Assembly: GCA_037039685.1 (NCBI GenBank)
Contig: JAWNGF010000009.1
Location: forward strand, 1,984,001-2,048,000
Length of the DNA stretch: 64,000 bases
Origin: Ceratobasidium sp. AG-K
Taxonomy: Eukaryota > Basidiomycota > Agaricomycetes > Cantharellales > Ceratobasidiaceae
Direction of reading: 5' to 3'
The position numbers and the translations under genes were made by a program. This document shows positions 21,371 through 33,698 of the stretch, in pieces (position 1 is the stretch's first letter; each line of letters starts with the position of its first letter). The notes under the pieces are model-generated. The model did no database searches. It was not told the origin of the DNA and saw nothing but the letters and a program-made list of their open reading frames with translations.

Positions 21371-23595
21371 CTAGTTTTCCGACTCCGAATTGGTGGACTT
21401 GGTTTCTTCTGTTTCTCCTTTCTTCACTTCACCGGCTTTTCCTCTCACCGGTGCCTTTCCTTTGTCTTTGTAGGTCCATTCTTTTTTGCAATCAGCAATT
21501 GCATGTCCAGCTTCTCCACATTTGATGCAGAGGTTGTTTTCCTTGCGGCATGTTTTCTCAGCCTTCGGGACGAGGTCTCCTTTCACTTGTCTTGTGGTTT
21601 TGGATCCTTCAGCCTTGTCCTCCTTCTTTCCTTTGCTTTGGGGATTGGTGAGTTTTTGGATTTCTTCGGCTTGGAGGGCAATGTCGATCCATCCTTCCAA
21701 GTTCCTTTGTGCGGCGGTTCTCCTATCCCTGAGTTCTTTGCGGACAAGTTCCGCTTTGATGAGTCTGCTCAACCCTTGCCTGAAACATGCAATCAAAGCG
21801 GCATTGTTCCAATCTAGCTCTTGTGCAAGAAGTCGGAATTCAGAGACATATTTGCCTACGGACTTGTTCTGGTAAAGCTGTTGAATCCCTACTTCTGCTT
21901 GGATTTTCTTGCTAGGGTCGCTCCACTGCTTCTCATAGGCGTTTTGGAAGGCTTCCCATGATTCCAGCCAAGGATGGTCTTCGTTGTCGTTGTACCAATT
22001 GAGGGCGGGTTGTGCCCAGTTTCCTGCTGCTCCTTCTGCCATATTCATGAGGGTTGCGACAATCCGCCGTTCCTCAGTGTCGTATTGATTTGGGTTCAGG
22101 CGGAAAAATGCTTTCATCCACGCAAGGAATGTTTCGGCGGCTGTTCCCCTCGTTCCTTCAAATGCTTTGGGCATCTTGATGCGTGGGCCTGATCCATTCC
22201 CGTTTCCACCTTGTCCTGTTTGAATAATGAAGGTTCTTCCTTCATCCCTAATTTGATAGCCTGATTGTCCTTGCACCTCAAATGAGGGAGATCGCCTTCC
22301 TTGGGGTGAGATGTTCCTCCTATGCGGGGGGGTTCCTTAGTGTTTGGGTTTTCTATAGAAGTTTGTCTAGACTCCTCGTGTTGGTGATCCGACTCTACTT
22401 GGGCGTCTGCTCCGATTTGTTCAAGGAGGTCAAACGTTTCTTGTCCCCCTGTCCGGATTTCCCTGAGTTGGTTGGTTTGATCTTGGAAACCTTTGGCAAC
22501 TTCTTCATCGATCCGTCCTAGAGTAACTGTAATGTTCCTCATTCCTTCAGCCATTCTTCTGATAGTTTCTTCTATCCTGTTGATCCGATCAACTTGGTTT
22601 TGCAGGTTCTGAGTGATCAGCTGATTTTGAGCCACCAATTGTTGGTTGATGTACTTGAAGTTTTCTACTGATCGTTCGAATATTTGCTTGACCCTTTGTT
22701 GTGCGCAATCAATGTTTCGGAGACGTTTGTAGAAGGTGTTGACTCCGTCTTCGGTTCTGGAAGCAATGCGCTCAATCCGCTGCATCATGTTGTTGTTTTC
22801 TTGCTGTTGAAGATCCCATCGGCGTTTGAGGCCTTCGATTCTCAGAGCTTGGACCACGTTTTCTTGTTGGTATTGGACCTGTAGAGTGTTGAAAATCCTT
22901 TCTAGGGTTTTGACCCTCCTTCCTTCAACGTTTTCTACCAGTATTTTGTTTCTCAAGCGTTCATCCTGAGAGATGGTCTCAATGCTTCGTTGGGATTCGA
23001 ACGTGGATGGTATGCTGGCTGCACTATGTGTCCTAGTGGTCACTATCAACCCTGGCATTGATGTTGATGTGGGCGCCATAGGTCCCACTGGAGTTCCTGC
23101 AGCGGGAGGAAAGATGTTGTCGAAGTTTGGCATTTCTGGTGGTTGTCGCCTTCCGGTTGCCATTGTGTGCTGTTGTAGAGGCGGTACTTGGATAGGGTTT
23201 GATGGACCTGGAGTAGCGTTCCTGAGTGGTGCCGGTATTCTGATAATACGGTGTGTTCTAGGGCTGACTATCTCCCTTTGACTGATTTGTGGGCCCGGTG
23301 GGGGAGGGGTATTGATTGGTTGTTCGACTATTCAGATAGTTGGGGAAGTGGATCTTTGTTCGTTTGAGATAGATGTTTCTCCTTGAGTTCCCAAAGTTTC
23401 AATGATATTTCCGATTCCCCCAGGGATGCTAGTAGATGGAGGTCTAGATACCCGGCTATTGCTTCTAAGCAGGGCCGTCCAATCTCCAGCTCGATCCCTT
23501 GCTCCTCTTGAAGGGTTTGATCGTAATTCGACTATTTGTGGTGCAGGCTCAGTAGCCTGCCTGTTTGACGCTGCGCTCAAGGGTCTTGAGTTCAT
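21371..23595 (-). pseudogene. gag: Gag of E3, with one stop and one frameshift
   Basis: ATG at 23595 (MNSRPLSAAS). TGA at 23334-23332 breaks the frame, which then reopens (to about 22320) with a long coiled-coil region (KTLERIFNTLQVQYQQEN; RINRIEETIRRMAEGMRN). A frameshift at a C7 run on the minus strand (near 22325) moves reading to the frame encoding the capsid (MPKAFEGTRGTAAETFLAWM) and the knuckle CIKCGEAGHAIADC near 21510. Stop TAG at 21371. The site equivalent to the slippery heptamer reads TCG GAA AAC and no longer fits the rule. Confidence 0.8.
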
Positions 23596-23657
23596 TGTTG
23601 TGAGGTCACGTGACCTTGTTTTCTCGTGGCTCAGCGGAAAAAGAGCTTGCTTCGCAA

Positions 23658-24146
23658 TGTTGCAACCTGCTAAGTAGTAGAGTTGACGCCTGCTAATCGC
23701 CTTGTTGACCGTGAGCAATAAGTCTAAGAAGACTAAATTGCTATGGGAAATCACTGGCTTCTAAGTAGAAGTCCTAGCTCCAAATCCCAAGTGGCTGCTG
23801 AAGTGGCTAAGTAGCCAAGTGCCTCTGATCACACACTGCAGGGAGAGTTGACAAGGCGAAGCAAGCTGGGGGTGACCATGCTTGCAAGCCAGTATATATA
23901 GGCAAGAGGCAAGTGAGTCATACAAGTACATGAGTCACAAGCCCGAGTCAGAGTCCGAGTCATAAAGGGGGCTGCTCAGGCCAGCCAATAGAAAACAGCA
24001 TGAGTCATATGACTCATGGTGACACATCATCCATACACCTCACTAAGCAAGGGAGAGGGCACATCTATACAGAAGAGGCGCTTATGGCGCCGATGCAAGC
24101 CACGAGTCCGCAGAAAGAGAGACAGAGGGCGGGACAGGTCACAACA
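23658..24146 (-). repeat. 5' LTR of E3 with promoter and self-primer
   Basis: Minus strand: TATATATA (23900-23893), then AGCTTGCTTCGC (23867-23856) 33 nt later; complementary primer site GCGAAGCAAGCT at 23655-23644, two bases past the LTR end. The 12-mer differs from that of E1 at five positions but pairs perfectly with its own primer site. Confidence 0.95.
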
Positions 24147-24544
24147 CACCTGGGCCTCAAAGATGGTGGACGACTGTTGCGCCCTGGGCACCACTCGCTT
24201 GAATAGGCTCCTTCTTGCCCCCACTCGACGATGTTGAGCTTGTGGATGGAGAGGAGCACCACCTCCGAGACCTGGAAGGCAGCGCATCCTCAGCAGACGT
24301 AGATGTCCTTGCGTTGCAGTTGCATCTTAGTTGGCCACTTCCTTCCAACCCACTCCAGTTTGCCCATGTCTGAATGTAGGACGTCGTCGGAGGTGCGGAA
24401 TAGGAGTCGTCCTGGTTGTTGCTGTTTTCTTTTGAAGACATAGAGTGCAGCTCCTGCATCAAGGATGCGAGCGGTCTGCAAGGCAGGGCCTTCCTGGACG
24501 CGGATGAGGTTGTTGGTGATGGTTTGGCGTGACATGGCAGGCAT
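24147..24544 (-). pseudogene. ORF3 of E2, N-terminal half
   Basis: ATG at 24544 (MPAMSRQTITNNL). Homologous to the start of ORF3 in E1 and E5, with ARILDAGAALYVF and LEWVGRKWPT. A TGA at 24292-24290 follows DIYVC, where E5 has CGA. Frame shifts occur afterwards, but EWGQEGAYSSEW is still readable up to the E3 insertion at 24151. Confidence 0.8.
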
Positions 24545-27500
24545 GGTGAACAAAAGAGGTTTAGAGCGTAGAGCAAGTAAAGCGAGTTTGAGAGTGAGCA
24601 AGTTTTGCAAGTTGGGTACTCTTCATGCTGAGCTCTCCCTTTTATACCCTTTGGTTTGTAGTTTGAGGGTGTTGGGGCTCCTGGGAATTCCTTCAGAAAT
24701 TTCTTCATGATCCCTCCAAGATGTCCGAAATCTTCTGCCTGTTGTTCCATGTCTTCTTTTGAATCGTATCCCTTCCATCTGACCCTATCAAAAAGTCCTT
24801 CTTTTGTCATTTTCCAATTCACAATTTTTTCCACTTTGTATTCTTCCTCCCCTTCTTCTGTTTTCACCGGTGGAGGTCGGGGTTGGTTTCTTTGGAAATT
24901 GTTGTCTTCCTTGTAAGGGCTGAGTAGGTTGCTATGGAAAACAGGGTGTATCTTCATTGTCTTTGGAAGATCCAATTTGAAGGCGTGGCTGGAGATAGCT
25001 TTTTTGACTTTGAACGGGCCGTGTTTTTTGTTTTCAAGTTTTTTGCTGGATCGATCTGTTTTTATGTTTTGCCCATGTAGCCAAACTAGGTCTCCCTCTG
25101 TGTATTTGGGTGGTTGTCTTTCCTCTGTCTTGTTTCTATGCCATTCCATTGCTGCTTTGGCTTTGTCCCATACCTTCTGCCAACTATCCGCTTTGTTGTT
25201 TGCTTCTGGAGTGGTTGTTTCCCTTGTTGAAATGTTCCAAAGGGGTTCCCTGCCGTAGACAATTTCGAAGGGAGTTTTCCCTGTGATGCTATGCCTTTGG
25301 TTATTGTAGCAGAACTCTGCGATGGGCAGAAGTCTGGCCCAATTATCCTGTTGGTGATTTACAAACGTTTGTAGCCAGGCTTCCAGCCACTGGTTTATTC
25401 ATTCCGTTATTCCGTCGGTTTAAGGATGGTATGCTGTGCTGAAGCTTGGTGTGATATCGACCTTCTCGTATAGAGCCTTTAGGAATTTGCTGTTGAACGT
25501 TGTTCCCCTATCTGATACAGTACTTCTTGGAAAACCATGAAGCTTCCATATATTCTCCAGGAAAATCTTGGACAATTGTTCCGCTGTTGTTGATTCTTTA
25601 CAGGGTATGAAGTGTGCCATGCGGGAGAATCGATCCACGACCACCAATATGCTGTTGCTCCCATGTGATTTAGGAAGTTTGGTAATGAAGTCGTATGCAA
25701 TTTCCTCCCATGGACCCTTCGGGATTTCCAGTGGTTTCAATGGTACACGAGTTTTTGTTCCCTTTGCTCTTTGGCATTGTTCACAAGAGTCCACGTATTT
25801 GTTCACTGTGGATTTTAATCCTGGCCAGTAGTATCTTCTTGAGATTAGCTCCAGTGTGCGTGCATGTCCTTGGTGACCGGCTATTGGTGAGTCATGGTGT
25901 AATCTCATGATCTTCAATCTTGTGTCTCTGTCTTCTGGTACATAGATTCTTCCATCAAACCAGAGAAGGTCTTCTTCGAAATTGTACTTCTTGATTCCTT
26001 CTTGTACTGATTTTGGTAGATCTTCCTTCTTCTTGCATAGTTCTATGATTTGGATAATGCTTTCGTCTTCCGCTTGTACTTCTTTGATGTCCGCAATGAT
26101 ATTGAACTTCATGTTTCCAGAGAACCCCTTGAATTGTTCCTCCTTGATCATTACTTGTTCTGCTGTTGGGATGTCGCTGTGGTCACTCCTTCTGGACAGC
26201 AGATCTGGTTTTGTTGAAACTATGCCTGGTCGGTATACAATTTCGAAGTTGTAGGATGCCAGAATCTGGTGCCACCGGGCATGGCGTCTGTTGAAGGTTG
26301 TTGCCTTCTTCCAATATTGCAGATTTCGGTGATCCGTGTAGATCGTGATCGGTTCCTTTGTTCCTTCCAAGTGCAAATGCCAGTGTTTGAGTGATTCAAT
26401 GATTGCCATGAGTTCTTTGTCATGCACATCGTAATTCAATTGTGCTTGATTGAAGGATTTTGATAGGAAAGCAATTGGATGTAGGAATCCATCTTCCTGC
26501 TTTTGGGAAAGGATTGCGCCCATTGCCACACCACTTGCGTCGGTTTCTAAGATGTAAGGTTTTTCTGGGTCAGGATGTTGCAATAGAGGTTCCTTGCAAA
26601 TTTCCAATTTGAGGTTGTTGAAGGCGTCCTGTTGTTCTTGTTCCCATTGCCATTTTGTGTCCTTCCTTGTTAACGTAGTGAGAGGTTTGGCTAATCCGCT
26701 GAAGTTTGGAACGAAACGTCTGTAGAAGTTTGCAAATCCCAAGAAAGCCTGTACTTGTTTGACTGTTCTTGGTTCTTTCCATTCTTTGATAGCCTTGACT
26801 TTCTCTTCTTGCATAGAGATTCCTTCCTCACTGATGCGGATTCCAGTGTAAACCAGTTTCTTGACAAAGAACTTGCATTTAGGGAGTTTGGCAAAAAGAT
26901 TGTTTTCCAGTAGGATCTTGAGTACCTTTCAAACGTCTTCTACGTGCTGCTCTCTATCTTTGGAGAAGACAAGGATGTCGTCAATGTAGACAATGACGCA
27001 TATGTCGATTAGGTCATGGAAAATGTGATTCATGTATCGTTGGAAGATAGCTGGCGCATGTTTTAGTCCGAATGGCATTACAATGTACTCGTATAGCCCT
27101 TCCTTGGTTCGGAAGGCAGTTTTCCACTTGTCTCCTTCCTTAACGCAGATATTATTGAATCCCATGCGCAGGTCTATTTTTGAGAAGATTTTTGCGTCCT
27201 TGATTTTGTCTAAGAGATCTTCCATAAGTGGCATAGGAAATCGGTCGTCCTTTGTTATTTCGTTCACCGGTCCAAAGTGTTGCACCAGCCTAAGTTCTGG
27301 AGGCTTTTCGGGGTCCTTTGGGTCTTGACCTTTTTTGACAAAGAAGGTGGCCGCTGCTACTGGTGATTTGCTTGGTCGGATCTTTCCTGCGGCTAGTTCT
27401 TTGTCGAGGTACTTCCTAAGGGCAACAGATTCCACAGGTGAAAGTGGAATTGGTCTAGCCAGTTTTGGAAGATCTGCTCCTTCTATCAGGTCAATAGAAC

Positions 27501-28023
27501 AGTTGTATGGTCGATGGTCTGGTATGCATTTGAACTTCTCCTTGCTAAAGACCTCCTTGAATTCCTTGAACTCTTCCGGTATGTCGTCGATTTCACCTGT
27601 CTTGCCCATGATGTGGTCTGTCCTCCATGTGATAGTTTTTGAGCGCCAGTCAATGATTGGGTTAGCTTCTTCTAACCATCCTAGTCCTAAGATAAGGCGA
27701 GTATCTCCGGTTGGTATGGCAAAGAAATTCTGCCTAAAGCTTTTCCCTTCCAAGTCGAACTTTAGATCGGCTCTGAATCGGATGTGATGTGGTAATTCTT
27801 TTCCCTGAATCCCAATGACTTTCCTGGGTGTTGGTAGTTTGATAAGTGGTATGGCGTTTGAGCGTGCCCAAGAAATATTGATAAAGTTTTTTGAAGCGCC
27901 TAAGTCGATAAGGGTGGGAATGGGTTCTGTGATTCCAGTAATGTTTGTGTAGACAACTGTTGATTTGTTTGTTGCTTTAAGGTACATTGTCTCTGTTACC
28001 AGTTCTTTGGTCTCTCCACACAC
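24545..28023 (-). pseudogene. pol: Pol of E2 (PR-RT-RH-INT-chromodomain), three stops
   Basis: Frame kept from 28023. Protease LIDLGASKNF (DLGA instead of DSGA) near 27905; RT IVYIDDILVFS near 26980; RNase H LETDASGVAMG near 26545; integrase zinc site CEQCQRAKG near 25780 and core (YDFITKLP, VSDRGTTF); chromodomain EEEYKVEKIV...DRVRWKGYD near 24830. Nonsense: TGA ending at 26929, TAA ending at 25420, and a further TGA near 25396 (E1 has an Arg codon there). Downstream the frame runs into ORF3 in another phase. Confidence 0.88.
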
Positions 28024-28025
28024 AG

Positions 28026-29743
28026 TTAGAGGGAGACCTTGTCTTTTCCCGACTCTGGTTTGCTCTCAAGTTTCCCTTCCCGTCCCCTTAGATTAGGTTC
28101 CTCCTTCTTCCAGTCCTTTTCAGGGCATTTTGCTAGCAGGTGTTTGTCCGATCCGCATTTTAGGCAACGTTTTGATGAAATTCTTGCCTTGTATACGTCG
28201 TTGGGGAGCCTTTTTGTAGAGCTGGAGGGTGCCGGTGTTGTTTTTTGTCCTGTGGTGCTTTTGATGGATTGTAGTTTTTGGTCAATGGAGATTGCGATTG
28301 AGATCCACCAGTCCAGAGATAGTTCCCATTCCGTTCCATCTTCATTAATTAAGGTTAACTCAAATTGGGCTAGTTTGGTTTTGACTTCAGGTTTCAGTCC
28401 TTCCTTGAATTGGTTAATCAGAGCTTCCTGACCCCAATTTACATCGACTAATAGATATTGGAATTCTGAAGCATAGTTTGCTACCAAATTGTTCTGCTTG
28501 CATTTCCAGATATCAGCTTTGGCTTTAGCTTTCTTGTTTGGATCACTGAATTGTTCCATGAAATGGGCTTTGAAGTTTCTCCATGAGGCTAGGTTTTTGT
28601 TATTTTCTCCCTGGTTTAGTGATTGTAGCAATACTTGTGCCCAATGGGTTGCTGCCTTGTTCTCAGATCTGAAGTTGGCAAGTGCTTCACGGATCCGTTC
28701 TTCATGAGAGTTGTATTGATCGCCTAATCAAACAAAATAGCTTTCCATCTGTGTGATGAACATTTCAGCGCCTTCCCCCCTTATTCCGTCAAAGGGTTCA
28801 GGTTGTGTGACTTTAGGACAACGAGGTCCCCCGCCGGTGTTAGAATTTCCTGTGAGGCGTTTGTAACTTTGTTTCGGAGCTGGGTGACGTCTTGTCCGCC
28901 TAGGAAAGTGTTATGTTCGCTGTTCCTTGCGGCATTGAGAATATCCGTTAGGGTTCCTTGAAACGTGTTGATGGAGTTGTTGAAGATCTGCTGATTGTTT
29001 GCTAGGACATGCGTGGCTTGTTCTAACCCATTGAGTCTTCTATCAATCACTATTCTCATTCCGTCAATGACCCTTAAGAGTGCATTGTGTCTTCCAAGGT
29101 GCAGATCATTGAGATCATCAAGATTGCCAATCATGGTTCTACTGCTGGAGCTAGAACTTGAACTGAGATTCCTGGGTACGTCTTGGTTCTCAGTAGCTGG
29201 TTGCTGGGAATAGCCTTGTGGTACTTATGGTGGTGCAGGGTTTACAGGTGTCACGGCTTGGGAGCTTATTGGGATTGGACCAGCATTGGTGATAGTGCCT
29301 CCGATCTGGGGAATCTGCGGAGCATGTGGAATGTGTGGTGTGGGTGGGGGTCTGATGGGAACAAGGGATATGCCCCCATGAGCTTCAGGCTGCGGGGAAA
29401 AGAATTGTCTTCTGAATGCTGTGGGCCATAGTGGACGCGAGGGTCCAGGACTTGCGTTAGAAATAGGGATTCTAATTGTGGCTGGTGTGGGATCATTGGT
29501 GATATCTCCCGGTTCCCTATTGACAATTGTAATTTCTTCTTGGATGACCAAAGCGTTTTTGGCATTGAACGTTCTGGGCATAGAGGCTTGACTTTGTGGG
29601 CAAGACCTTGCTGGTCCTCTGGCCCGTGCTTGTGCAATGTCTTGTTCGTTGAGAGAACTCGTGGGTCTTGCAGCCCTGCTTGGTCCTCTCCTTGTTGACA
29701 GTGACGTTGAGGGGCGTGATCCTGCGTCCTCCTGGATGGACAT
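28026..29743 (-). pseudogene. gag: Gag of E2, degraded
   Basis: ATG at 29743 (MSIQEDAGSRP). TAA ending at 29225 (E1 has TAC); the same frame continues to 28781, then a small deletion shifts frame near 28640-28780. The rest (28631-28026) encodes the capsid end and the knuckle CLKCGSDKHLLAKC. Unlike E1 and E5 it keeps a sense codon (AGG) at the shared TGA site. Ends TAA at 28028-28026. Confidence 0.82.
28044..28050 (-). promoter_or_regulatory. Probable -1 frameshift heptamer, E2
   Basis: Minus strand TCG GGA AAA GAC in the gag frame, six codons before the gag stop; pol is in the -1 frame. Confidence 0.6.
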
Positions 29744-29765
29744 GGTTGATAAGCTTGTTTTGTAA

Positions 29766-30223
29766 TGTTGTAAGCTTCTTCTTGGTGGCTATGAGACAAG
29801 CCGCGATAGAGAGTGGACGGCACTAAGACCTAAGTGACCTCTTGAACCGCAACACACTTAAGTGTCTGTAGGCTCTTGAGGGTAGGGGTGGTTCGAAGTG
29901 TCACTCAAAGGGATGTTTTGATGAGACAAAACAAGCTGGGGTTACCAGGCTTGTTGGTCCTCTATATATATTCAGAGAGAGGCCGAGTCATACAAGGTGC
30001 AGCCACACGAGTCATACATAACAGCCAGTCAGGAGTGTCCATATGAGTCATGCTGTATGAACAGACATGACTCTTACCAAGCACAGCCGCGTTACACAAT
30101 GTAACAGAAAAACCACAAGAAGGTGGCAATGTGGTGGGAAAAGAGAAACAAAACATAGTAGACACAGCCACAAGGTAGGGGGAGGCGCAGACGAGTCCGA
30201 TGGAGTGAGCAAGGCTCACAACA
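29766..30223 (-). repeat. 5' LTR of E2 with promoter and self-primer
   Basis: Minus strand TATATATA (29970-29963), AGCTTGTTTTGT (29937-29926), primer site ACAAAACAAGCT (29763-29752). Confidence 0.95.
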
Positions 30224-30228
30224 ATGGC

Positions 30229-30725
30229 GTAGCATCCACGACAAAGCAATTGCATCTATGGAAAACCAAAGGCTCCTGAAGGAAGAACCAAAAAACGAGT
30301 ACCAGGAAGGAGATCTAGTATGGCTATTGGGAAAAAACATCCAGACAAAAAGACCCTCAAAGAAACTGGATAACAAGAAGCATGGACCATTTGTTGTGAA
30401 GCAAAAGATAGGATCACACACTTATGAGCTCACTCTGCCAGCAACAATGAGGGTACACCCTGTTTTCCTCATTGACTTGCTCAGCCCTTACATAGAAGAC
30501 ACAGAGTTCAAGCAAAACCAACCCCGACCGCTGCCGATCATTACTGAAGAAGAAGAAGAAGAATATGAAGTAGAAAAGATTTTGGACTGGAAGGAGACAA
30601 AGGATGGTCTTTTTTACAGGGTCAGATGGAAGGGATATGGAGACGAAGAAGACACGGAACAGAAGGCAGATGATTTTGGACATCTATCCAAGATCATCAA
30701 GGACTTTCTACGTCGACACCCCTAA
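30229..30725 (+). pseudogene. pol: Pol of E1, 3' part (integrase end and chromodomain)
   Basis: Continues E1 pol after the E2 insertion (HSIHDKAIASMENQ). Contains the GDLVWLLGKN module of the integrase C-terminus and the chromodomain (EEEYEVEKIL...YRVRWKGYGDEED). TAA at 30723-30725 ends it where E5 reads AAA, a few codons after the chromodomain. Confidence 0.9.
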
Positions 30726-30863
30726 GCTCCCATGCCATCTAACTACATTCCAGGAAAGATAAAAGGCAGAGGGGGCGCAGCTGGTAGTGACATCTGCAAA
30801 AACTTGCAAATACTCCAGGCTACACCACACACTCAATGCTCTAAATCTTTTTTGCTCTCCACA

Positions 30864-31225
30864 ATGCCTGCTGTCAGCCGCTCCACCATCGCCAACAACC
30901 TCACCCGCCTCCTTGACAGACCAGCATTTGCTACAGCGAGAATCCTTGATGCTGGGGCCACTCTCTACGTCTTCAGAAGGTCCCAGCAAAGCTCGGGAAG
31001 AATGCATTTCAGGGCGTCGGACGACATCCTACACTCAGACCTGGGAGAATTCCAGTGGGTTGGGAAAAAATGGCCGACACGCATGAAACTCCTACAAAAG
31101 GACATCTTTGTCTGTCAAGGATGCGCTGTGTTCCAGGTCTTGGAGGTTGTCCTCCTTTCCACCCACATGCTCGGAGTCATTGAGTGGGGGCAAGAGGGAG
31201 CATACTCAAGTGAATGGGTACCAGG
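30864..31225 (+). pseudogene. ORF3 of E1, N-terminal half
   Basis: ATG at 30864 (MPAVSRSTIANNL), intact for 120 codons, with ARILDAGATLYVF, FQWVGKKWPTRM, VCQGCAVFQ and EWGQEGAYSSEW. E5 inserted after WVP; the rest is at 44285-44687. The two halves together would encode about 258 residues with no other damage. Function unknown. The start lies just beyond pol, in a different frame from the pol extension. Confidence 0.8.
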
Positions 31226-31693
31226 TGTCATGAGCCAGCTCACTCCATCGGACTTGTCTTGTGCCTCACCCATCTGTCCTTGTCCCTGTCGTCCTGTTTG
31301 TATGTTGTTTTGTCTTTTCCTGTGCCGCGTTGCCACCTTCTTGTGGTTTCTCCGTTACATTGTGTAACGTGGCTGTGCTTTGTACAAGTCATGTCTGTTC
31401 ATACAGCATGACTCACATGGACACTCCTGACTGGCTGTTATGTATGACTCGTGTGACTGCGCCTTGTATGACTCGGCCTTTTTCTGAATATATATAGAGG
31501 ACCAACAAGCCTGGTAACCCCAGCTTGTTTTGTCTCATCAAACATCCCTTTCAAGTGACACTTTGAATCACCCCTACCCTCAAGAGCCTATAGACACTTA
31601 AGTGTGTTGTGGTTCAAGAGGTCACTTATGTCTTAGTGCCGTCCACTCTCCATCACGGCTTGTCTCATAGCCACCAAGAAGAAGCTTACAACA
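31226..31693 (+). repeat. 5' LTR of E5 with promoter and self-primer
   Basis: TATATATA 31489-31496, AGCTTGTTTTGT 31522-31533, primer site ACAAAACAAGCT 31696-31707. Confidence 0.95.
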
Positions 31694-31715
31694 TTACAAA
31701 ACAAGCTTAACAATC

Positions 31716-33698
31716 ATGTCCATTCAGGAGGACGCGGGATTGCGTCTCGCAACACCATTATCATTAAGGAGAGGACCAAGTAGGGCTTCAAGACCTACAA
31801 GTTCCCTCAACGAGCAAGATATTGCACAAGCACGGGCCAGAGGACCAGCAAGGTCTCGCCCACAAAGCCAAGCCTCTATGCCTGGAACATTCAACGCTGA
31901 GAACGTTTCAGTCGTACAAGAAGAACCCACCATTGTTACTCGAGAACCAGGTGATATTACCGACAATCCCACACCGGTCACAATTCGAATCCCTATCTCA
32001 AACGCAACTCCAGGCCCATCACGTCCACTATGGCCTATGGGATCCAGAAGACAGTTTTTTTCCACTCAACCTGAAGCTCACGGAGGCGTATCCCTTGTTC
32101 CTATCAGACCCCCCCCCACGCCGCACATTTCCCACGCTCCTCAAGTACCCCAGATTGCGGGAACTATCACCAATGCCAGTCCAGTCCCAATAAACTCTCA
32201 GGCCGTGACACCAGTTAACCCAGCACTGCCATATGTACCACAAGGGTATTCCCAGCAACCAACGGCAACTGAAGGCCAAGAAGTCCCTGGGATTCCCACC
32301 TCAAGTTCTAGTTCCAGCAGTAGGACTATGATTAGCAATCTTGACAACCTCAACAATCTTCACCTTGGAAGACACAATGCACTCTTAAGGATTATTGATG
32401 GAATGAGGATCACCATCAATAGAAGACTTAACGGGTTAGAACAATCCACTCAAGTGTTGGCCAACAACCAACAAATCTTCAACGATTCCCTCAACAACCT
32501 ACAAGGAACCCTGACAGATATCCTTACCGCTGCATGAAACAGTGAACATAACAGCTTCCTGGTTGGGCAAGACATAATCCACCTCAGAAACAAAGTCACG
32601 AACACACAAGGACTGGTAAACAATGTACAGGAAGACCTTAACATCACAAGGCAGGCACAGTTAGCCTGGAATGAAGCAGTCACCCAAGGACTAGAAGGAC
32701 TAAGGGGAGACAGAAGGATTGCAATTGGACAAATTAACACCATGCAAGAGACAATCAACAACATGCGCAAACAGATGGATGAAGCATCCCTACATGCCGT
32801 ATCACCTCCCCACCCCAAAGCAGAGTCTACCAGGCTCGATGAATTGGAACAAAGGCTACGTCAGCTCTCTGAAAACCCTGACAACAGAAGGGAAAACAGG
32901 CGTCCGAAAGTAACCAAACCAGAAGCTTTTGACAGGAAGAAAGGAGAAGGAGCAGAAATGTTCATCACCCAAATGGAGAGCTACTTCGTCAGGCTGGGCA
33001 ATCAATACAGCTTGGGACAAGAACAAATTAGAGAAGCACTAGCCAATTTCAAATCGGACAACAGATCCGCTACACATTGGGCTCAGGTCCTACTACGATC
33101 TATGAACAATGGAGTTCCGGACCCAAACCTAAGGTCCTGGGAAACATTCAAATCACACTTCATGGAACAATTTAGTAACCCAAACAAGAAGGCCAAGGCG
33201 GAGGCCAATATCCGAAAAAGCAAGCAAAACAATTCAGTAGCAAACTATGCAACAGAATTCCGATTTCACATGGTGGATGTGAATTGGGGGGAAGAAGCCC
33301 TTATCAACCAATTCAAGGAAGGACTCAAGCCGGAAATCAAAACAGAATTGGCATGATTTGAACTTTCCCTTATCAACGAGGATGGAACTGAAAGGCACCA
33401 TAACCTTAACCAATGGATCACTCTTGCAATCTCCATCAACCAGAAATTGCAACAGATCAAGGCATCCACCAGGAAGAAAACACCCCAATCGACCACTACT
33501 GGGCAAACCTCTACAAAGCGGCTTCCAGACAAAGTATACAAGGCAAGAATAGCATCAAACTGGTGTCTGAAGTGCGGTCAAGAAGGTCACTGTTTGCTCA
33601 AATGCTTGTCCAAGGAGTGAATAACAACCAAGCCCAGCATAAAGGGAAGAGAAGCCACGATAATAGAAGATTTGGGAAAAGAAGGGGTCTCCCTCTAA
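31716..33698 (+). pseudogene. gag: Gag of E5, degraded
   Basis: ATG at 31716 (MSIQEDAGLRL). Stops: TGA at 32535-32537 (shared with E1), TGA at 33354-33356 (E1 reads CGA, so C to T), and TGA in GAGTGAATA near 33618 (E1 reads TGG). Capsid (MFITQMESYFVRLGNQYS) and knuckle region CLKCGQEGHCLLKC are readable. Ends TAA at 33696-33698. Confidence 0.85.
33674..33680 (+). promoter_or_regulatory. Probable -1 frameshift heptamer, E5
   Basis: TTG GGA AAA GAA in the gag frame, five codons before TAA; pol is open in -1. Confidence 0.6.

Larger units (their letters stand above)
16152..24146 (-). mobile_element. E3: chromovirus of a second family, inserted in E2 ORF3
   Basis: Minus-strand element, 7995 bp. 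LTRs of 489 bp at 16152-16640 (3') and 23658-24146 (5'), flanked by cacct (16147-16151 and 24147-24151). Gag 23595-21371, pol 21353 downward, ORF3 17835-16681. About 8 LTR differences by eye, fewer than in E1, E2 and E5, which agrees with its inner position. Its RT active site is mutated. Confidence 0.95.
15277..30223 (-). mobile_element. E2: same family as E1, inserted in E1 pol
   Basis: Minus-strand LTR element. LTRs of 458 bp at 15277-15734 (3') and 29766-30223 (5'), flanked by the duplication atggc (15272-15276 and 30224-30228). Parts: gag 29743-28026, pol 28023 to about 24545, ORF3 24544-24147 and 16151-15780, the last split by E3. About 13 LTR differences by eye. Multiple nonsense changes and a gag frameshift make it dead. 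Confidence 0.93.
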